DNA of 64,000 nt from Bin87 sp034423575. GTDB taxonomy: Bacteria > Chloroflexota > Dehalococcoidia > Lucifugimonadales > UBA3495. The stretch lies in NCBI GenBank assembly GCA_034423575.1, contig DAOUIF010000048.1, forward strand, positions 14,846-78,845, given 5' to 3'. Shown here piece after piece: positions 1-8,423 of this stretch. How positions within the stretch are numbered: position 1 is the stretch's first letter; each line of letters begins with the position of its first letter. The notes beneath the pieces were generated by a model. That model had not been told where the DNA came from and did no database searches. It was given only the letters and a program-made list of their open reading frames with translations. A program made the translations under genes and the position numbers.

Positions 1-447
1 ACCGGTTGGCTCGAGAAGTTCTTGCCGAACTTGGCCACTTCCCTGGGCGGGAGAGGTATCGAAATCCCGGACGGCATGCGCCCTCTTTACCATGCCAGCG
101 CGGTGTTGAGTTGCGGGTATTTGTCCACACTGTTGGACGCTGCCGTCGGGCTCTGGACGAGCATGGGTTTTACCCAGGAGGATGGCGTGCGGGCCGCCGT
201 GCCGTTGGCGCAAGCGACGATTGAGGCCATTGAGCGGCAAGGTCCGGCTAACGCGGCAACGGGACCTGTGGTACGCGGGGACGCGGAAACCGTGGCGGCG
301 CACCTGGAACTGCTGTCGCAACATGCCCCGCATCTGCTCCCCCTGTACCGACAATTGACGGAGTCGTCGCTTCCCCTGGCTAGAGAAAAAGGCGTCGCGG
401 AGCCGCAATTGGAGCAATTGAAGCGGACAATCGGCGTGTCTGACTGA
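1..447 (+). CDS. DUF2520 / Rossmann-like protein, C-terminal part
   Basis: The frame is open from base 1 to the stop at 445-447, so this is the C-terminal 148 residues of a gene entering from outside the window. The motif RPLYHASAVLSCGYL followed by an all-helical stretch matches the DUF2520 helical domain, which normally follows an N-terminal NAD(P)-binding Rossmann domain resembling ketopantoate or pyrroline-carboxylate reductases. In many bacteria such a gene lies next to pantothenate genes, which fits panB starting 15 bases downstream. A redox role near pantothenate synthesis is inference. The TTG at 22 is not the real start, because the coding signal continues upstream of it. Confidence 0.75.
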   Translation, partial: TGWLEKFLPNLATSLGGRGIEIPDGMRPLYHASAVLSCGYLSTLLDAAVGLWTSMGFTQEDGVRAAVPLAQATIEAIERQGPANAATGPVVRGDAETVAAHLELLSQHAPHLLPLYRQLTESSLPLAREKGVAEPQLEQLKRTIGVSD

Positions 448-453
448 TAAAAT
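445..453 (+). promoter_or_regulatory. Extended -10 promoter, probably leaderless, for panB
   Basis: TGATAAAAT has the TG-N-TAnnnT form of an extended -10 element. Only nine bases separate it from the panB ATG at 463, and no Shine-Dalgarno is visible, so transcription would begin at or just before the start codon. It overlaps the stop codon of the upstream gene. Confidence 0.45.
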
Positions 454-462
454 CGCGGCACG

Positions 463-1296
463 ATGGCGATCACGATTCGACAACTGGCCGAAATGAAGCG
501 GGCCGGGGACAAAATCCCCATGGTCACCGCATATGACTACACGGCCGCGCGCATCGCTGACGCTGCCGGCATCCCCATCATCCTGGTTGGTGACAGCCTG
601 GGCATGGTGGTGCTTGGTTACGATTCCACCGTGCCGGTGACCATGGACGACATGGTGCGCCACGGCCGCATGGTCAGCCGCGGCGCGTCGCAGGCGCTGG
701 TAGTCGTCGACCTGCCTTTCATGTCATATCAGGTTGATGCCTCCGATGCGCTTCGCAACGCTGGACGGCTCATGCAGGAAGGCGGGGCGCACACCGTAAA
801 GATGGAAGGCGGCGTTTCCATAGCGAGCACTGTGCGCCGCATCGTGGACGCGGGCGTGCCCGTCATGGGGCACATCGGGCTGACGCCTCAGTCGGTGAAC
901 GCCCTCGGCGGTTACCGGGTGCAGGGACGCACCAAGGCCGCAGCGCGCCGAGTGTTGGACGACGCGCTGGCATTGCAAGATGCCGGCGCTTATTCCGTTG
1001 TCCTGGAGTGCGTGCCGGCGCCGCTGGCGAAAGCGATCACGGAACGGGTTACCATCCCGACCATCGGGATCGGCGCTGGCCCGCACTGCGATGGTCAGGT
1101 CCAGGTATTTCACGACATGCTGGGTCTGTTCCCGGATTTCGTTCCCAAGCACGCAAGGCGATATGCGGAGCTGGGTTCCGACATGACCAAGGCTTTCGAG
1201 CGGTATGCGGAGGACGTAAGGCGAGGCGCGTTTCCATCGGAAGCAGAGAGCTTCACAATGAACGAAAGCGTGCTGGCCGACCTGCTGGATGTCTAG
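463..1296 (+). CDS. panB: 3-methyl-2-oxobutanoate hydroxymethyltransferase (PanB)
   Basis: The 277-residue product has the usual PanB length and fold. PanB transfers a hydroxymethyl group from 5,10-methylene-THF to alpha-ketoisovalerate to make ketopantoate, the first committed step of pantothenate and CoA synthesis, in the cytosol. Visible landmarks are VTAYDY (21-26), GDSLGM (43-48, with the metal-ligand Asp44), the second metal Asp near 83, VKMEGG (112-117, substrate Lys and metal Glu) and VLECVP with the catalytic Glu near 182. The ATG at 463 aligns with family N-termini. The upstream neighbour is a DUF2520 protein. No panC or panD is seen here. Confidence 0.97.
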   Translation: MAITIRQLAEMKRAGDKIPMVTAYDYTAARIADAAGIPIILVGDSLGMVVLGYDSTVPVTMDDMVRHGRMVSRGASQALVVVDLPFMSYQVDASDALRNAGRLMQEGGAHTVKMEGGVSIASTVRRIVDAGVPVMGHIGLTPQSVNALGGYRVQGRTKAAARRVLDDALALQDAGAYSVVLECVPAPLAKAITERVTIPTIGIGAGPHCDGQVQVFHDMLGLFPDFVPKHARRYAELGSDMTKAFERYAEDVRRGAFPSEAESFTMNESVLADLLDV

Positions 1297-1465
1297 CGCA
1301 GGTGGTCCAGACAGTGGGCATAAGGAAGTCAGAGTTACCGCTTTTGACGTTCTGATCCGCCGGAACGGCTGTTTCCTCGCGACGTTTTACATCCTCTGGA
1401 CCGGTCTCGCCGGTTTGCTCAGCTACTCCCGGGTAACGACGGCGGCCAACGCGCCTCTGACATAG
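1289..1465 (+). CDS. Possible 58-residue single-pass membrane protein
   Basis: An ATG at 1289 lies inside the last codons of panB (ATGTCTAG overlap) and opens a 58-codon frame ending in TAG at 1463-1465. The product has a charged N-terminus (GHKEVRV) and one hydrophobic segment (CFLATFYILWTGLAGLL), as expected for a one-span protein. After the TAG the same frame continues into another hydrophobic stretch (IAIIAIVAAAVTVGVAF) and then into the ORF at 1556. It may therefore be the first half of one gene split by a nonsense codon, or a genuine small ORF coupled to panB. No family recognised. Confidence 0.35.
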   Translation: MSSAGGPDSGHKEVRVTAFDVLIRRNGCFLATFYILWTGLAGLLSYSRVTTAANAPLT

Positions 1466-1473
1466 CCCGAAAT

Positions 1474-1482
1474 TGCTATAAT
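1474..1482 (+). promoter_or_regulatory. Extended -10 promoter TGCTATAAT
   Basis: A perfect TG-C-TATAAT lies 73 bases upstream of the small ORF at 1556 and would drive it together with the SDR gene behind it. The same nonamer recurs before other genes in the window (26629, 46182, 53228). Confidence 0.6.
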
Positions 1483-1555
1483 CGCCATCGTTGCTGCTGC
1501 TGTCACAGTCGGCGTCGCGTTCCCGTTGGCGTTTGGATTAGTGGAGGGGATACCT

Positions 1556-1762
1556 ATGGTACTGGCCGAATTGCGCAAGCGCCTCTACCGTGAGGAGGGC
1601 CGCGAGGAAGGTCGCAAGGAGGCCAACCGAGCTTGGGAAGCCTGGAACGAACGTCGAGAGGCGGCGGAGCGCGACGGCCAGGCGTTCACGGAACCGCCAC
1701 CCTCACGTAACGGCGCGTGTGAAAAAAACTCAGGCTGGCTGAAAACGCGAAAGGATGAGTAG
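1556..1762 (+). CDS. Small charged helical protein (68 aa), unknown function
   Basis: The ATG at 1556 follows a good ribosome site (GGAGGGG) and gives 68 residues rich in Arg and Glu. The repeated pattern REEGREEGRKEA suggests a long amphipathic or coiled-coil helix, followed by a proline-rich tail. Its stop lies three bases before the SDR start, so the two are probably translationally coupled. An in-frame TTG at 1526 would add FGLVEGIP, and upstream codons back to the TAG at 1463 encode a membrane-span-like segment, so the native N-terminus may be longer. I do not recognise the family. Confidence 0.5.
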   Translation: MVLAELRKRLYREEGREEGRKEANRAWEAWNERREAAERDGQAFTEPPPSRNGACEKNSGWLKTRKDE

Positions 1763-1765
1763 GAA

Positions 1766-2617
1766 ATGCCCAGACTGGAAGGAAAAACGGCCATTGTCAC
1801 TGGGGCCAGCCGCGGCATCGGCGCGGAGATCAGCAGGCTGTTCGCGGCGGAAGGAGCTCGGGTGGTGTGCGCAGCCCGCACCGTCAACGAAGGTGACCAC
1901 CCGTTGGAGGGGTCACTCTCCAAGACCATCGCGGACATCAAGGAGGCTGGTGGAGAAGCCACCGCGATAGCCGCGAATATTTCGCTGCCCGAGGACTGTG
2001 AGCGGCTGGTAGAGGAGACCCGCAGCATCTACGGGCCGGTGGACGTGCTGGTCAACAACGCCGCGCTGACCTATTACCTGCCGATCAAGGACTTTCCCAT
2101 CAACCGCTGGATGCGGTCCTGGGCGGTGAATTTCCACGCGCCTTTCATTCTCAGCCAACTGGTTCTCGGGGACATGATCGAGCGCCAGTCGGGCAGTATC
2201 GTGAACATCTCCTCGGGCTCGGCGGTGGGTCCTGGCCGCGGACCGTATACGACGCCCGCTAACAACGGCACCTGCTACGGCGCCGAAAAGGCAGCCCTGG
2301 AGCGATTCTCGCAAGGTCTCGCGCAGGAAGTGTACGAGTATGGGATATCGGTTACGGCCGTCTCTCCTTCGTTGGTCGTGCCCACCCCGGGCACCGTGTT
2401 CCATCACTTGGTGGAAGGGATGGACGACCCCCGCGGGGAGCCGCCGGAACTGCTGGCAAAGGCCACTTTGCTGCTGGCGTCAGAGCCCACAGACAAAGTG
2501 ACAGGGCGCGTGTGTTACAGCCAACAGATCCTGCTGGAATTCGGCTGGATCACCGAGGGACGCGGCTGGGGCGTTGACGATACGCGAGGGCCGGGCAGCG
2601 GATACAGCCAAATGTAA
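1766..2617 (+). CDS. Short-chain dehydrogenase/reductase (SDR)
   Basis: The 283-residue protein is a classical SDR using NAD(P)H for a carbonyl/alcohol interconversion. The cofactor motif TGASRGIG is at 12-19, NNAA at 97-100, the catalytic Ser region NISSGS near 147-152, and the Tyr171-x3-Lys175 pair in YGAEK. The C-terminus carries an extra tail of about 20 residues (EGRGWGVDDTRG) not needed for the fold. It lies three bases behind a small ORF and just ahead of acyl-CoA dehydrogenase and crotonase genes, so a hydroxyacyl-CoA or related substrate is plausible but unproven. Confidence 0.88.
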   Translation: MPRLEGKTAIVTGASRGIGAEISRLFAAEGARVVCAARTVNEGDHPLEGSLSKTIADIKEAGGEATAIAANISLPEDCERLVEETRSIYGPVDVLVNNAALTYYLPIKDFPINRWMRSWAVNFHAPFILSQLVLGDMIERQSGSIVNISSGSAVGPGRGPYTTPANNGTCYGAEKAALERFSQGLAQEVYEYGISVTAVSPSLVVPTPGTVFHHLVEGMDDPRGEPPELLAKATLLLASEPTDKVTGRVCYSQQILLEFGWITEGRGWGVDDTRGPGSGYSQM

Positions 2618-2626
2618 TCGCCTCCG

Positions 2627-2635
2627 TGATAAGAT
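2627..2635 (+). promoter_or_regulatory. Extended -10 element TGATAAGAT
   Basis: TG-A-TAAGAT lies 30 bases upstream of the acyl-CoA dehydrogenase ATG, which has a weak ribosome site (TTCAGGAGAT). It would start a transcript covering the dehydrogenase, crotonase and DinB genes. Confidence 0.4.
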
Positions 2636-2665
2636 GGCCGAAAACCGGGGTTCAGGAGATCAAAC

Positions 2666-3838
2666 ATGGAGTTCCAGCTGAGCGCGGCAGACGCGACTTT
2701 TCAAAGCGATTTGCGTCAATTCATAAATGACGAGTATGTCCCGGAATGGGAGCTGGGAGAGCGGGGCTCCGGTGAGGAAAACTGGGAGCGCACCCTTGAA
2801 GTTCGCCGCAAGCTGGCAGACCGTGGTTGGCTCACCATGCACTGGCCCGAGGAGTACGGCGGGCAGAAAGCTTCGCCGGTGCGCACTGCCATCTTCAACG
2901 AGGAGATGACGTACCATCGGGCTCCCGGCCGCGACAACTTCGGCGTCCGCATGATGGGCGCGACGTTGATGATCCACGGGACAGACGAACAGAAAACGGA
3001 GCACCTTCCGCCTGTTGCGAAGGGCGAAGTGCAATGGTGCCAGGGCTACAGCGAGCCGGAGTCGGGTTCCGACCTAGCTTCGCTGAGCACGCGGGCCATC
3101 CGTGACGGCGACGAGTTTGTGATCAACGGCAGCAAGATCTGGACTTCCATGGGTCACCGGGGCGACTGGATCATGCTCTTGACCCGAACCGATACCGACG
3201 CGCCCAAACACCGCGGAATCAGTTTTTTCCTGGTGGACATGAAAACGCCCGGGATTGAGGTGCGGCCGATCATCAACATGGGCGGTCGGCACGAGTTCAA
3301 CCAGGTGATCTTCGATAACGTGCGGGTGCCGGCCCGCAACATAGTTGGCGAAGAGAACCGCGGATGGTACGTTGCGGTGACGTTGCTGGACTTCGAACGG
3401 TCCGGCATCGACTACTCGGCGGCCGCCCGCCGGCACCTGGACGACACTCGGCAGTGGGCCGACGGCATCCGGCGAGACGGGAAGCCGCTCAACCAGGCGC
3501 CGTGGGTTCGCAACGCGTTGGCGGACCGGTATATCGAGTGCGAAGTGGCCAGGCTGATCGCGTACAACGTGGCATGGATGCAGGGCGAGGGCCTCGTGCC
3601 TAACAAGGAGGCGTCCATGTCCAAGGTTTTCGGCAGCGAGACGGTGCAGCGAACCACCGCGTCGTGCCTGGAGATCATGGGCATGTACGGCGGGCTGCGC
3701 GATGAAAAATGGACCCCGATGGAAGCGGACATGCAGGAGCACTGGCTCCGCGCGTTCTCTCACACCATCGCCGCCGGAACCAGCGAGGTCCAGCGCAATA
3801 TCATCGCCAGCCGTGGACTGGGCCTCCCCAGGGGCTAA
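2666..3838 (+). CDS. Acyl-CoA dehydrogenase family protein
   Basis: At 390 residues this has the length and layout of FAD-dependent acyl-CoA dehydrogenases: N-terminal helical domain, central beta domain with WCQGYSEPESGSDLAS (FAD/substrate contact) and WTSMGHRGDWIM, then the C-terminal helical domain ending in AGTSEVQRNIIASRGLG. It would introduce an alpha-beta double bond into an acyl-CoA and pass electrons to ETF. The Glu that precedes GTS in medium-chain enzymes is Ala here, as in many FadE-type paralogues, so the catalytic base must lie elsewhere. The crotonase gene starts four bases after the stop, which suggests a two-step pathway. Confidence 0.93.
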   Translation: MEFQLSAADATFQSDLRQFINDEYVPEWELGERGSGEENWERTLEVRRKLADRGWLTMHWPEEYGGQKASPVRTAIFNEEMTYHRAPGRDNFGVRMMGATLMIHGTDEQKTEHLPPVAKGEVQWCQGYSEPESGSDLASLSTRAIRDGDEFVINGSKIWTSMGHRGDWIMLLTRTDTDAPKHRGISFFLVDMKTPGIEVRPIINMGGRHEFNQVIFDNVRVPARNIVGEENRGWYVAVTLLDFERSGIDYSAAARRHLDDTRQWADGIRRDGKPLNQAPWVRNALADRYIECEVARLIAYNVAWMQGEGLVPNKEASMSKVFGSETVQRTTASCLEIMGMYGGLRDEKWTPMEADMQEHWLRAFSHTIAAGTSEVQRNIIASRGLGLPRG

Positions 3839-3842
3839 CGAC

Positions 3843-4619
3843 ATGACGGAATCTCCCGTTCTTTACTCGCTCAACGCCGACGGCGTAGCCAAGCTCACGC
3901 TGAACAACCCCGAGCGGCGCAACGCGCTGTCATCTCCGACGCTGGACGCTCTTGAGAGTCTGCTGGAGCAGATCAGCAATGATGACGACGTGCGGGTAGT
4001 GGTGCTCCGCTCGGAAGGGCCGGTGTTCAGCTCGGGGCATGACCTGAACGAGCTGGTGAACGGCGATGCCGATGAGTACACGACCGTATTCGAAGCCTGC
4101 ACGCGGGTTATGGAAGCCATTCGACTGCTGCCCAAGCCGGTTATAGCGCAGGTGCAGGGTCTGGCTACTGCGGCGGGCTGCCAGTTGGTGGCGACGTGCG
4201 ATATCGCGGTGGCGGCGGACAGCGCGGCCTTCGCCACGCCGGGAGTGCAGATCGGTCTGTTCTGCACGACGCCGGGGGTCGCTGTAGCGCGGTCGGTGAT
4301 GCCGAAGAAGGCGATGGAAATGCTGCTCACCGGCAAACCGATCTCGGCCCGCGAAGCCCTGGAGTTCGGTCTCATCAGCCGCATTGCACCCGCCAACGAG
4401 TTGGAGGAGCAGGTAGCGGAATTGGCGAGCCAGATCGCCTCGGCCAGTGCGCACACGCTTGCATTGGGCAAGGCTGCGTTCTATCAGCAGATTGAAATGG
4501 ACCGGCCATCGGCCTACCAATTCGCCAGCAAGGTCATGGTCGACAACCTCCTGGCCGATGACGCCAAAGAGGGCATCTCGGCGTTCCTGGAAAAGCGGCA
4601 ACCGGTCTGGACCACCTGA
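3843..4619 (+). CDS. Crotonase-superfamily protein (ECHDC3-like)
   Basis: The 258-residue product shows the crotonase fold: FSSGHDLNEL forms the acyl-CoA pocket and the oxyanion segment is QGLATAAGCQLVATCDIAVA. It resembles the ECHDC3 subgroup (ATPGVQIGLFCTTPGVA). The two glutamates used by true enoyl-CoA hydratases are not at the expected places: the oxyanion loop has Gln (GCQL) and the second loop reads GLFCTTPG. Hydratase activity is therefore uncertain. The start at 3843 gives a four-base gap to the acyl-CoA dehydrogenase; an upstream in-frame extension overlapping that gene was rejected. Confidence 0.87.
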   Translation: MTESPVLYSLNADGVAKLTLNNPERRNALSSPTLDALESLLEQISNDDDVRVVVLRSEGPVFSSGHDLNELVNGDADEYTTVFEACTRVMEAIRLLPKPVIAQVQGLATAAGCQLVATCDIAVAADSAAFATPGVQIGLFCTTPGVAVARSVMPKKAMEMLLTGKPISAREALEFGLISRIAPANELEEQVAELASQIASASAHTLALGKAAFYQQIEMDRPSAYQFASKVMVDNLLADDAKEGISAFLEKRQPVWTT

Positions 4620-4636
4620 CGGTCACCAGGGGGATC

Positions 4637-5155
4637 ATGGCGCTCAAGGAGTTCATCAAGGAGTCGTTCGACGCCAACTGGGATTGGCTGGTCCGGTATG
4701 TGGATGGCCTGACCCAGGAGGAGATCGAGTTCACCCCCAACGAGCAGTGCCACTCCATCGGTTTCATCGTGTGGCACTACGGTCGCGCCCTCGACATGTG
4801 GGTGCAATCGTTGGCCAAACAGGAGCAGCAGCTCTACGAACGGGAATGGGCCGAGCGTCTGGGATTCGCGCCGGAACCGATGAACGTGGGCTTCGGCTAC
4901 ACCGTGGAAGACCTGACCAGCTGGCAGTGCCCGGGCAAGGCGCTGCTCATGGAGTACGCCGACGCCGCGCGCAACAACCTGCTGGAATTCCTGGACATCC
5001 ACGACGACGAATCGTTGGTCAGCACGCAGATGACCAACCGCCGCGGCGAGAGCATGGCGGTCGCCGATATGTTCCGTTTGCTCATCTGGGAGGTAAATCA
5101 ACACGGCGGCCAGGCAGGCTACCTGCGGGGAATGCAGAGAGGCCTCAACCAGTAG
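4637..5155 (+). CDS. DinB-family four-helix protein
   Basis: The 172-residue protein fits the DinB/YfiT superfamily of metal-binding four-helix bundles: the first His is in FIVWHYGRALD and a late one in EVNQHGGQAGYLRG. Members include thiol-dependent transferases (bacillithiol or mycothiol type) and many uncharacterised proteins. A detoxifying thiol transferase is possible but cannot be assigned. It is 17 bases behind the crotonase, with a GGGGG-containing ribosome site, and is followed by a terminator, so it is probably the last gene of this operon. Confidence 0.8.
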   Translation: MALKEFIKESFDANWDWLVRYVDGLTQEEIEFTPNEQCHSIGFIVWHYGRALDMWVQSLAKQEQQLYEREWAERLGFAPEPMNVGFGYTVEDLTSWQCPGKALLMEYADAARNNLLEFLDIHDDESLVSTQMTNRRGESMAVADMFRLLIWEVNQHGGQAGYLRGMQRGLNQ

Positions 5156-5178
5156 GAAGATGTACTTCAAACGATCAG

Positions 5179-5205
5179 GGGGCGGATCCACATTCGCCCC
5201 TTTTA
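5179..5205 (+). terminator. Rho-independent terminator
   Basis: GGGGCG (5179-5184) pairs with CGCCCC (5195-5200) around a ten-base loop and is followed by TTTTACTT. It ends the SDR-to-DinB operon. The sequence closely resembles the terminator at 37181-37209. Confidence 0.7.
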
Positions 5206-5229
5206 CTTATCGCTGAGGGAGACGTTGAC

Positions 5230-6414
5230 ATGGCCACGAGCACGCTACGATACCGATACGATCCGCTGCACCAGGACGTCATCTGCCGGGAGACGGCGAT
5301 AGACGACCTGCCGGCCGTGGTGGACGGCCTGGGCGCCAGCCGGGCGATGATCACCTGTGGACCCACCATTCTGAGCGCGTGCGACGTCGTTCCGCGCGTA
5401 CAGGAGGCGCTGGGCTCACGATATGTTGGAACGTATTCAGGCGTTGCGCCGCACTCGCCGGTGGAAACCGTTGAGGCCGGGGCGGCCATGGCCCAGGAAA
5501 CACAGCCGGACATCTTCATCAGCGTGGGCGGTGGCAGCACTCACGATACGACCAAGGCCATCGCCGTCCTGCTCGGCGAGGGCGGCGATATTCGGGACTA
5601 CGCAATCATTTTTGAGCCGCCCGACAAAATCACCGTGCCACCCACGCCGTCGCCCAAGGTGCCGATCGTCAGCGTACCCACGACCATGGGATGCGCCGAG
5701 TTCAGCCGTGGCGGGGGCGGCGTAACGGACCTGAGGCAGGGGCGCAAGCTCAGTATCGCGGGGGAGGGCGTGACCCATCGCACGGTGGTCATCGATGGGC
5801 AGGCCCTGGCCACGACTCCTCTTCGGATCCTGGTGTCCACGGCCATCGGCCAACTCCGGATCGCCATCGAAACCGTTTATTCCACGGGAAGCAACCCCAT
5901 CGGCGACGGGATGGCTCTGCACGCCATCCGGCTGCTGTTCCAAAACCTGCCCCATTGCAAGGACGGCGATATCGACACGCTGCTGGCCACCAAGACCGCG
6001 TGCGCCATGGCTTCGCTGGGGTCCTTCGGCGGCCTGGGGCTGAATACCGCGACCTGTCATCACGTGGGCGGTCTGTATGACGTTCCTCACGGCGAGGCCA
6101 ACGCCATCCTGCTCCCGCACAGCATGCGCTACAACCTGGACGCTTGCGCCGACCGCCAACGCCTCATCGCAGAGGCCATTGGCGTAGCCAGTTCCAGCAT
6201 GACTGATGAGGAGGCGGGACTGGCTGCAGCCGACGCGGTGGATGAGCTGTGCCGCGAACTGGATCTTCCTCGCACCTTACGGGAAGTGGGTGTGCCTGAA
6301 GATGGCCTGGAGTACATCGCCACGGCAACGCTGCAGGACCGCAGCCTGAGCACCAATCCCAAGACGGTGGTGGACGCGGGGCCGATTATGGAAGTGCTGC
6401 GGGCGGCTTACTAA
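5230..6414 (+). CDS. Iron-type alcohol dehydrogenase (maleylacetate reductase-like)
   Basis: The ATG at 5230 (ribosome site GAGGGAGAC) gives 394 residues of the Fe-ADH/dehydroquinate-synthase-like superfamily. The nucleotide-binding segment ISVGGGSTHDTTKA and the metal region CHHVGGLYDVPHGEANAILLPH are clear; the latter resembles maleylacetate reductases and short Fe-ADHs. It would reduce a carbonyl or enone, or oxidise an alcohol, with NAD(P)(H). A long in-frame extension upstream to 4447 overlaps two genes and the terminator and was rejected. The next gene is convergent and ends nine bases downstream. Confidence 0.88.
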   Translation: MATSTLRYRYDPLHQDVICRETAIDDLPAVVDGLGASRAMITCGPTILSACDVVPRVQEALGSRYVGTYSGVAPHSPVETVEAGAAMAQETQPDIFISVGGGSTHDTTKAIAVLLGEGGDIRDYAIIFEPPDKITVPPTPSPKVPIVSVPTTMGCAEFSRGGGGVTDLRQGRKLSIAGEGVTHRTVVIDGQALATTPLRILVSTAIGQLRIAIETVYSTGSNPIGDGMALHAIRLLFQNLPHCKDGDIDTLLATKTACAMASLGSFGGLGLNTATCHHVGGLYDVPHGEANAILLPHSMRYNLDACADRQRLIAEAIGVASSSMTDEEAGLAAADAVDELCRELDLPRTLREVGVPEDGLEYIATATLQDRSLSTNPKTVVDAGPIMEVLRAAY

Positions 6415-6423
6415 CCCGCGATG

Positions 6424-8367
6424 CTACAGGTTCTCGATCTGCACCGGCTCGACCGCATCGGCGAGTTCGAATCCGAAAACCCGGGAGTAGAAGTGCAGCT
6501 CGGCTTCCAGAGCACGCTTGATGTTTTCGGCGCGGCGGAAGCCGTGCTGCTCGCCCTCAAAGGGAAGATAGGCGCAGGGGATACCCTTAGAGCGCACGGC
6601 TTCGTACATCATTTCGGCCTGATTGGGCGGAACGATGCGATCCTCCAGGCCCTGGAAAAGGATGATCGGACACGATAATCCTTCGGTGTGGTTGACGGGT
6701 GAGCGGCTCCGATAGGTTTCAGCCCCCTCGGGATAGGGAGCGACCAACCGGTCCAGGTAGCGCGACTCGAATTTATGGGTATCCTCTGCCAAGGCGGTGA
6801 GGTCGGAGACGCCGTAATAGCTGGCGCCGGCGGCGAATACGTTGCGGAAGGTCAACGCCGCCAGCGTGGTATAGCCTCCGGCGCTGCCGCCGCGGATCGC
6901 CAGCCGACTCCCGTCCGCGAGATGCTGGTGCACGAGGTAAAGGGCCGCGTTGGCGCAGTCGTCCACGTCGACGATGCCCCAGTTGCCGTTCAGCAACTGA
7001 CGGTAGGCCCGGCCGTATCCGACGCTGCCGCCGTAATCGACGTCGACGACGGCGAAGCCGCGCGTCGTCCAAAACTGGATGGACAGATCCAAAGCCCCCG
7101 AAGCGGCTGCGGTGGGCCCGCCGTGACTTAACGTCAAAAGTGGGGGCAGCGTCCCTTCTGGTGCCGCGTACTCGGGGTTCTGCGGAGCGTAGTACAGCGC
7201 GTACGCCGGGCGGCCGTCAGTCGAAGGGAACTCGATGGTCTGGGCCGGCGAGATGTATTCGGATGGGACCGCGATGGAGGACGACAGGCGGACCGTATCC
7301 CATTCGCCGTTGCGGAGGTTGATCCGCAGCAGAGACATCGGTCGATCGGCGTCGCCGGCAATCACGGCGGCGGTTACGCCCGACACGGCCAGATCGCCCC
7401 GGCCCATCTCTCCGACCGGCACATTCTGCGGGGTGGTTACCCCGGTGTTAGGGTTCAGCAGGTTGAGGGACCAGGACCCGCGACGGTTGACGGCGCAAAC
7501 GATGCTCCCGTTCCCGGCGAAACCATAAGCGCGGGCGCCGAACACCCACTGCGGACGGCCGTACTCGGCGTCGTCGGGGCACAGGGGCTCCGGGCCGTCG
7601 TTACCGAGGCGGTACAGGTTCCACCAGCCCGATTGATCCGCGACGAAGTGCAGAACGCCCTCTGGAGACCATTCCGGTTGGCACACGGACACCGTCTCAC
7701 GGCCGGCGACGAGCGTGGCGTCGCCGAGGGCGCCGTCGGCAAGAACCGGAGCAGTCCAGAGATGTGTCCCGTCCCAGGGCATGTTGGGATGGTTCCAGGA
7801 CAGCCAGGCCAACGTGGACCCATCGGGGCTCAGCCGGGGCGTGGACACGAAGTCCCAGCCGTCGAACAGCACAACCTGCTCGCCGGCGCCGTCAATGGGT
7901 ACAGCAGCGATGGCGTTGACGATGTTTTCTGGATCGGAATGGTCTTCACGCACGCAGATGAGCCGGTCGCGGGCGGGATCGAGCACGGCGTCGGCGTAGC
8001 GCAGCGGGGCATCGGGGGTGATGGCGCGTGGCTGCTCGCCCGGGTCCAGGCGGTAGATGCGCTGGTCGTCGAAGTTGGAGAACCAGACGGTGCCGGCGTT
8101 GGCGACCCAGGCTCCGCCGCCGTATTCGTGGGCGCGCGTGCGCGCGTTGAACGGCGGGGGGTTGACGTCGGAGACCGAGCCATCGGGACCCATGCGGACG
8201 ATGACATAGCGCCCGCCTTCTGAAGGGCGGGACTCCGTCCAGAGGATGGCGTCGCCGTCGATGGACACGCTGCTGATGCCGATGGACTCGGCAACGATGG
8301 CGTCGGCGGTGATCGGCGAACGCCAGGAACCGTACGGAGCAATGGTTGGTGAAGCCGGGGTGGTCAA
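6424..8367 (-). CDS. S9-family prolyl oligopeptidase / dipeptidyl aminopeptidase
   Basis: The 647-residue protein has an N-terminal beta-propeller region (repeats such as SPDGSTLAWLSWNHP) and a C-terminal alpha/beta hydrolase. The catalytic triad is visible: Ser495 in GGSAGGY, Asp576 in GLEDRIVPP and His608 in GEQHGF. It would cleave short peptides, as in the acylaminoacyl-peptidase/DPP-like branch. No signal peptide is apparent, so it is probably cytosolic. TTG at 8367 is the start, with GGAG a few bases upstream. It heads a minus-strand group with the LLM monooxygenase and phosphotriesterase-like genes behind it. Confidence 0.93.
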   Translation of the reverse strand: MTTPASPTIAPYGSWRSPITADAIVAESIGISSVSIDGDAILWTESRPSEGGRYVIVRMGPDGSVSDVNPPPFNARTRAHEYGGGAWVANAGTVWFSNFDDQRIYRLDPGEQPRAITPDAPLRYADAVLDPARDRLICVREDHSDPENIVNAIAAVPIDGAGEQVVLFDGWDFVSTPRLSPDGSTLAWLSWNHPNMPWDGTHLWTAPVLADGALGDATLVAGRETVSVCQPEWSPEGVLHFVADQSGWWNLYRLGNDGPEPLCPDDAEYGRPQWVFGARAYGFAGNGSIVCAVNRRGSWSLNLLNPNTGVTTPQNVPVGEMGRGDLAVSGVTAAVIAGDADRPMSLLRINLRNGEWDTVRLSSSIAVPSEYISPAQTIEFPSTDGRPAYALYYAPQNPEYAAPEGTLPPLLTLSHGGPTAAASGALDLSIQFWTTRGFAVVDVDYGGSVGYGRAYRQLLNGNWGIVDVDDCANAALYLVHQHLADGSRLAIRGGSAGGYTTLAALTFRNVFAAGASYYGVSDLTALAEDTHKFESRYLDRLVAPYPEGAETYRSRSPVNHTEGLSCPIILFQGLEDRIVPPNQAEMMYEAVRSKGIPCAYLPFEGEQHGFRRAENIKRALEAELHFYSRVFGFELADAVEPVQIENL

Positions 8368-8423
8368 GATTGGTCTCCGTACGATCCCTCAGGGGTTGAA
8401 CGATTGTTGGGTGCTCGCGTCGT

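Noticed and set aside
4447..5229. Long N-terminal extension of the Fe-type alcohol dehydrogenase
   Set aside because: It overlaps the crotonase and DinB genes and crosses a terminator; family N-termini begin near 5230.
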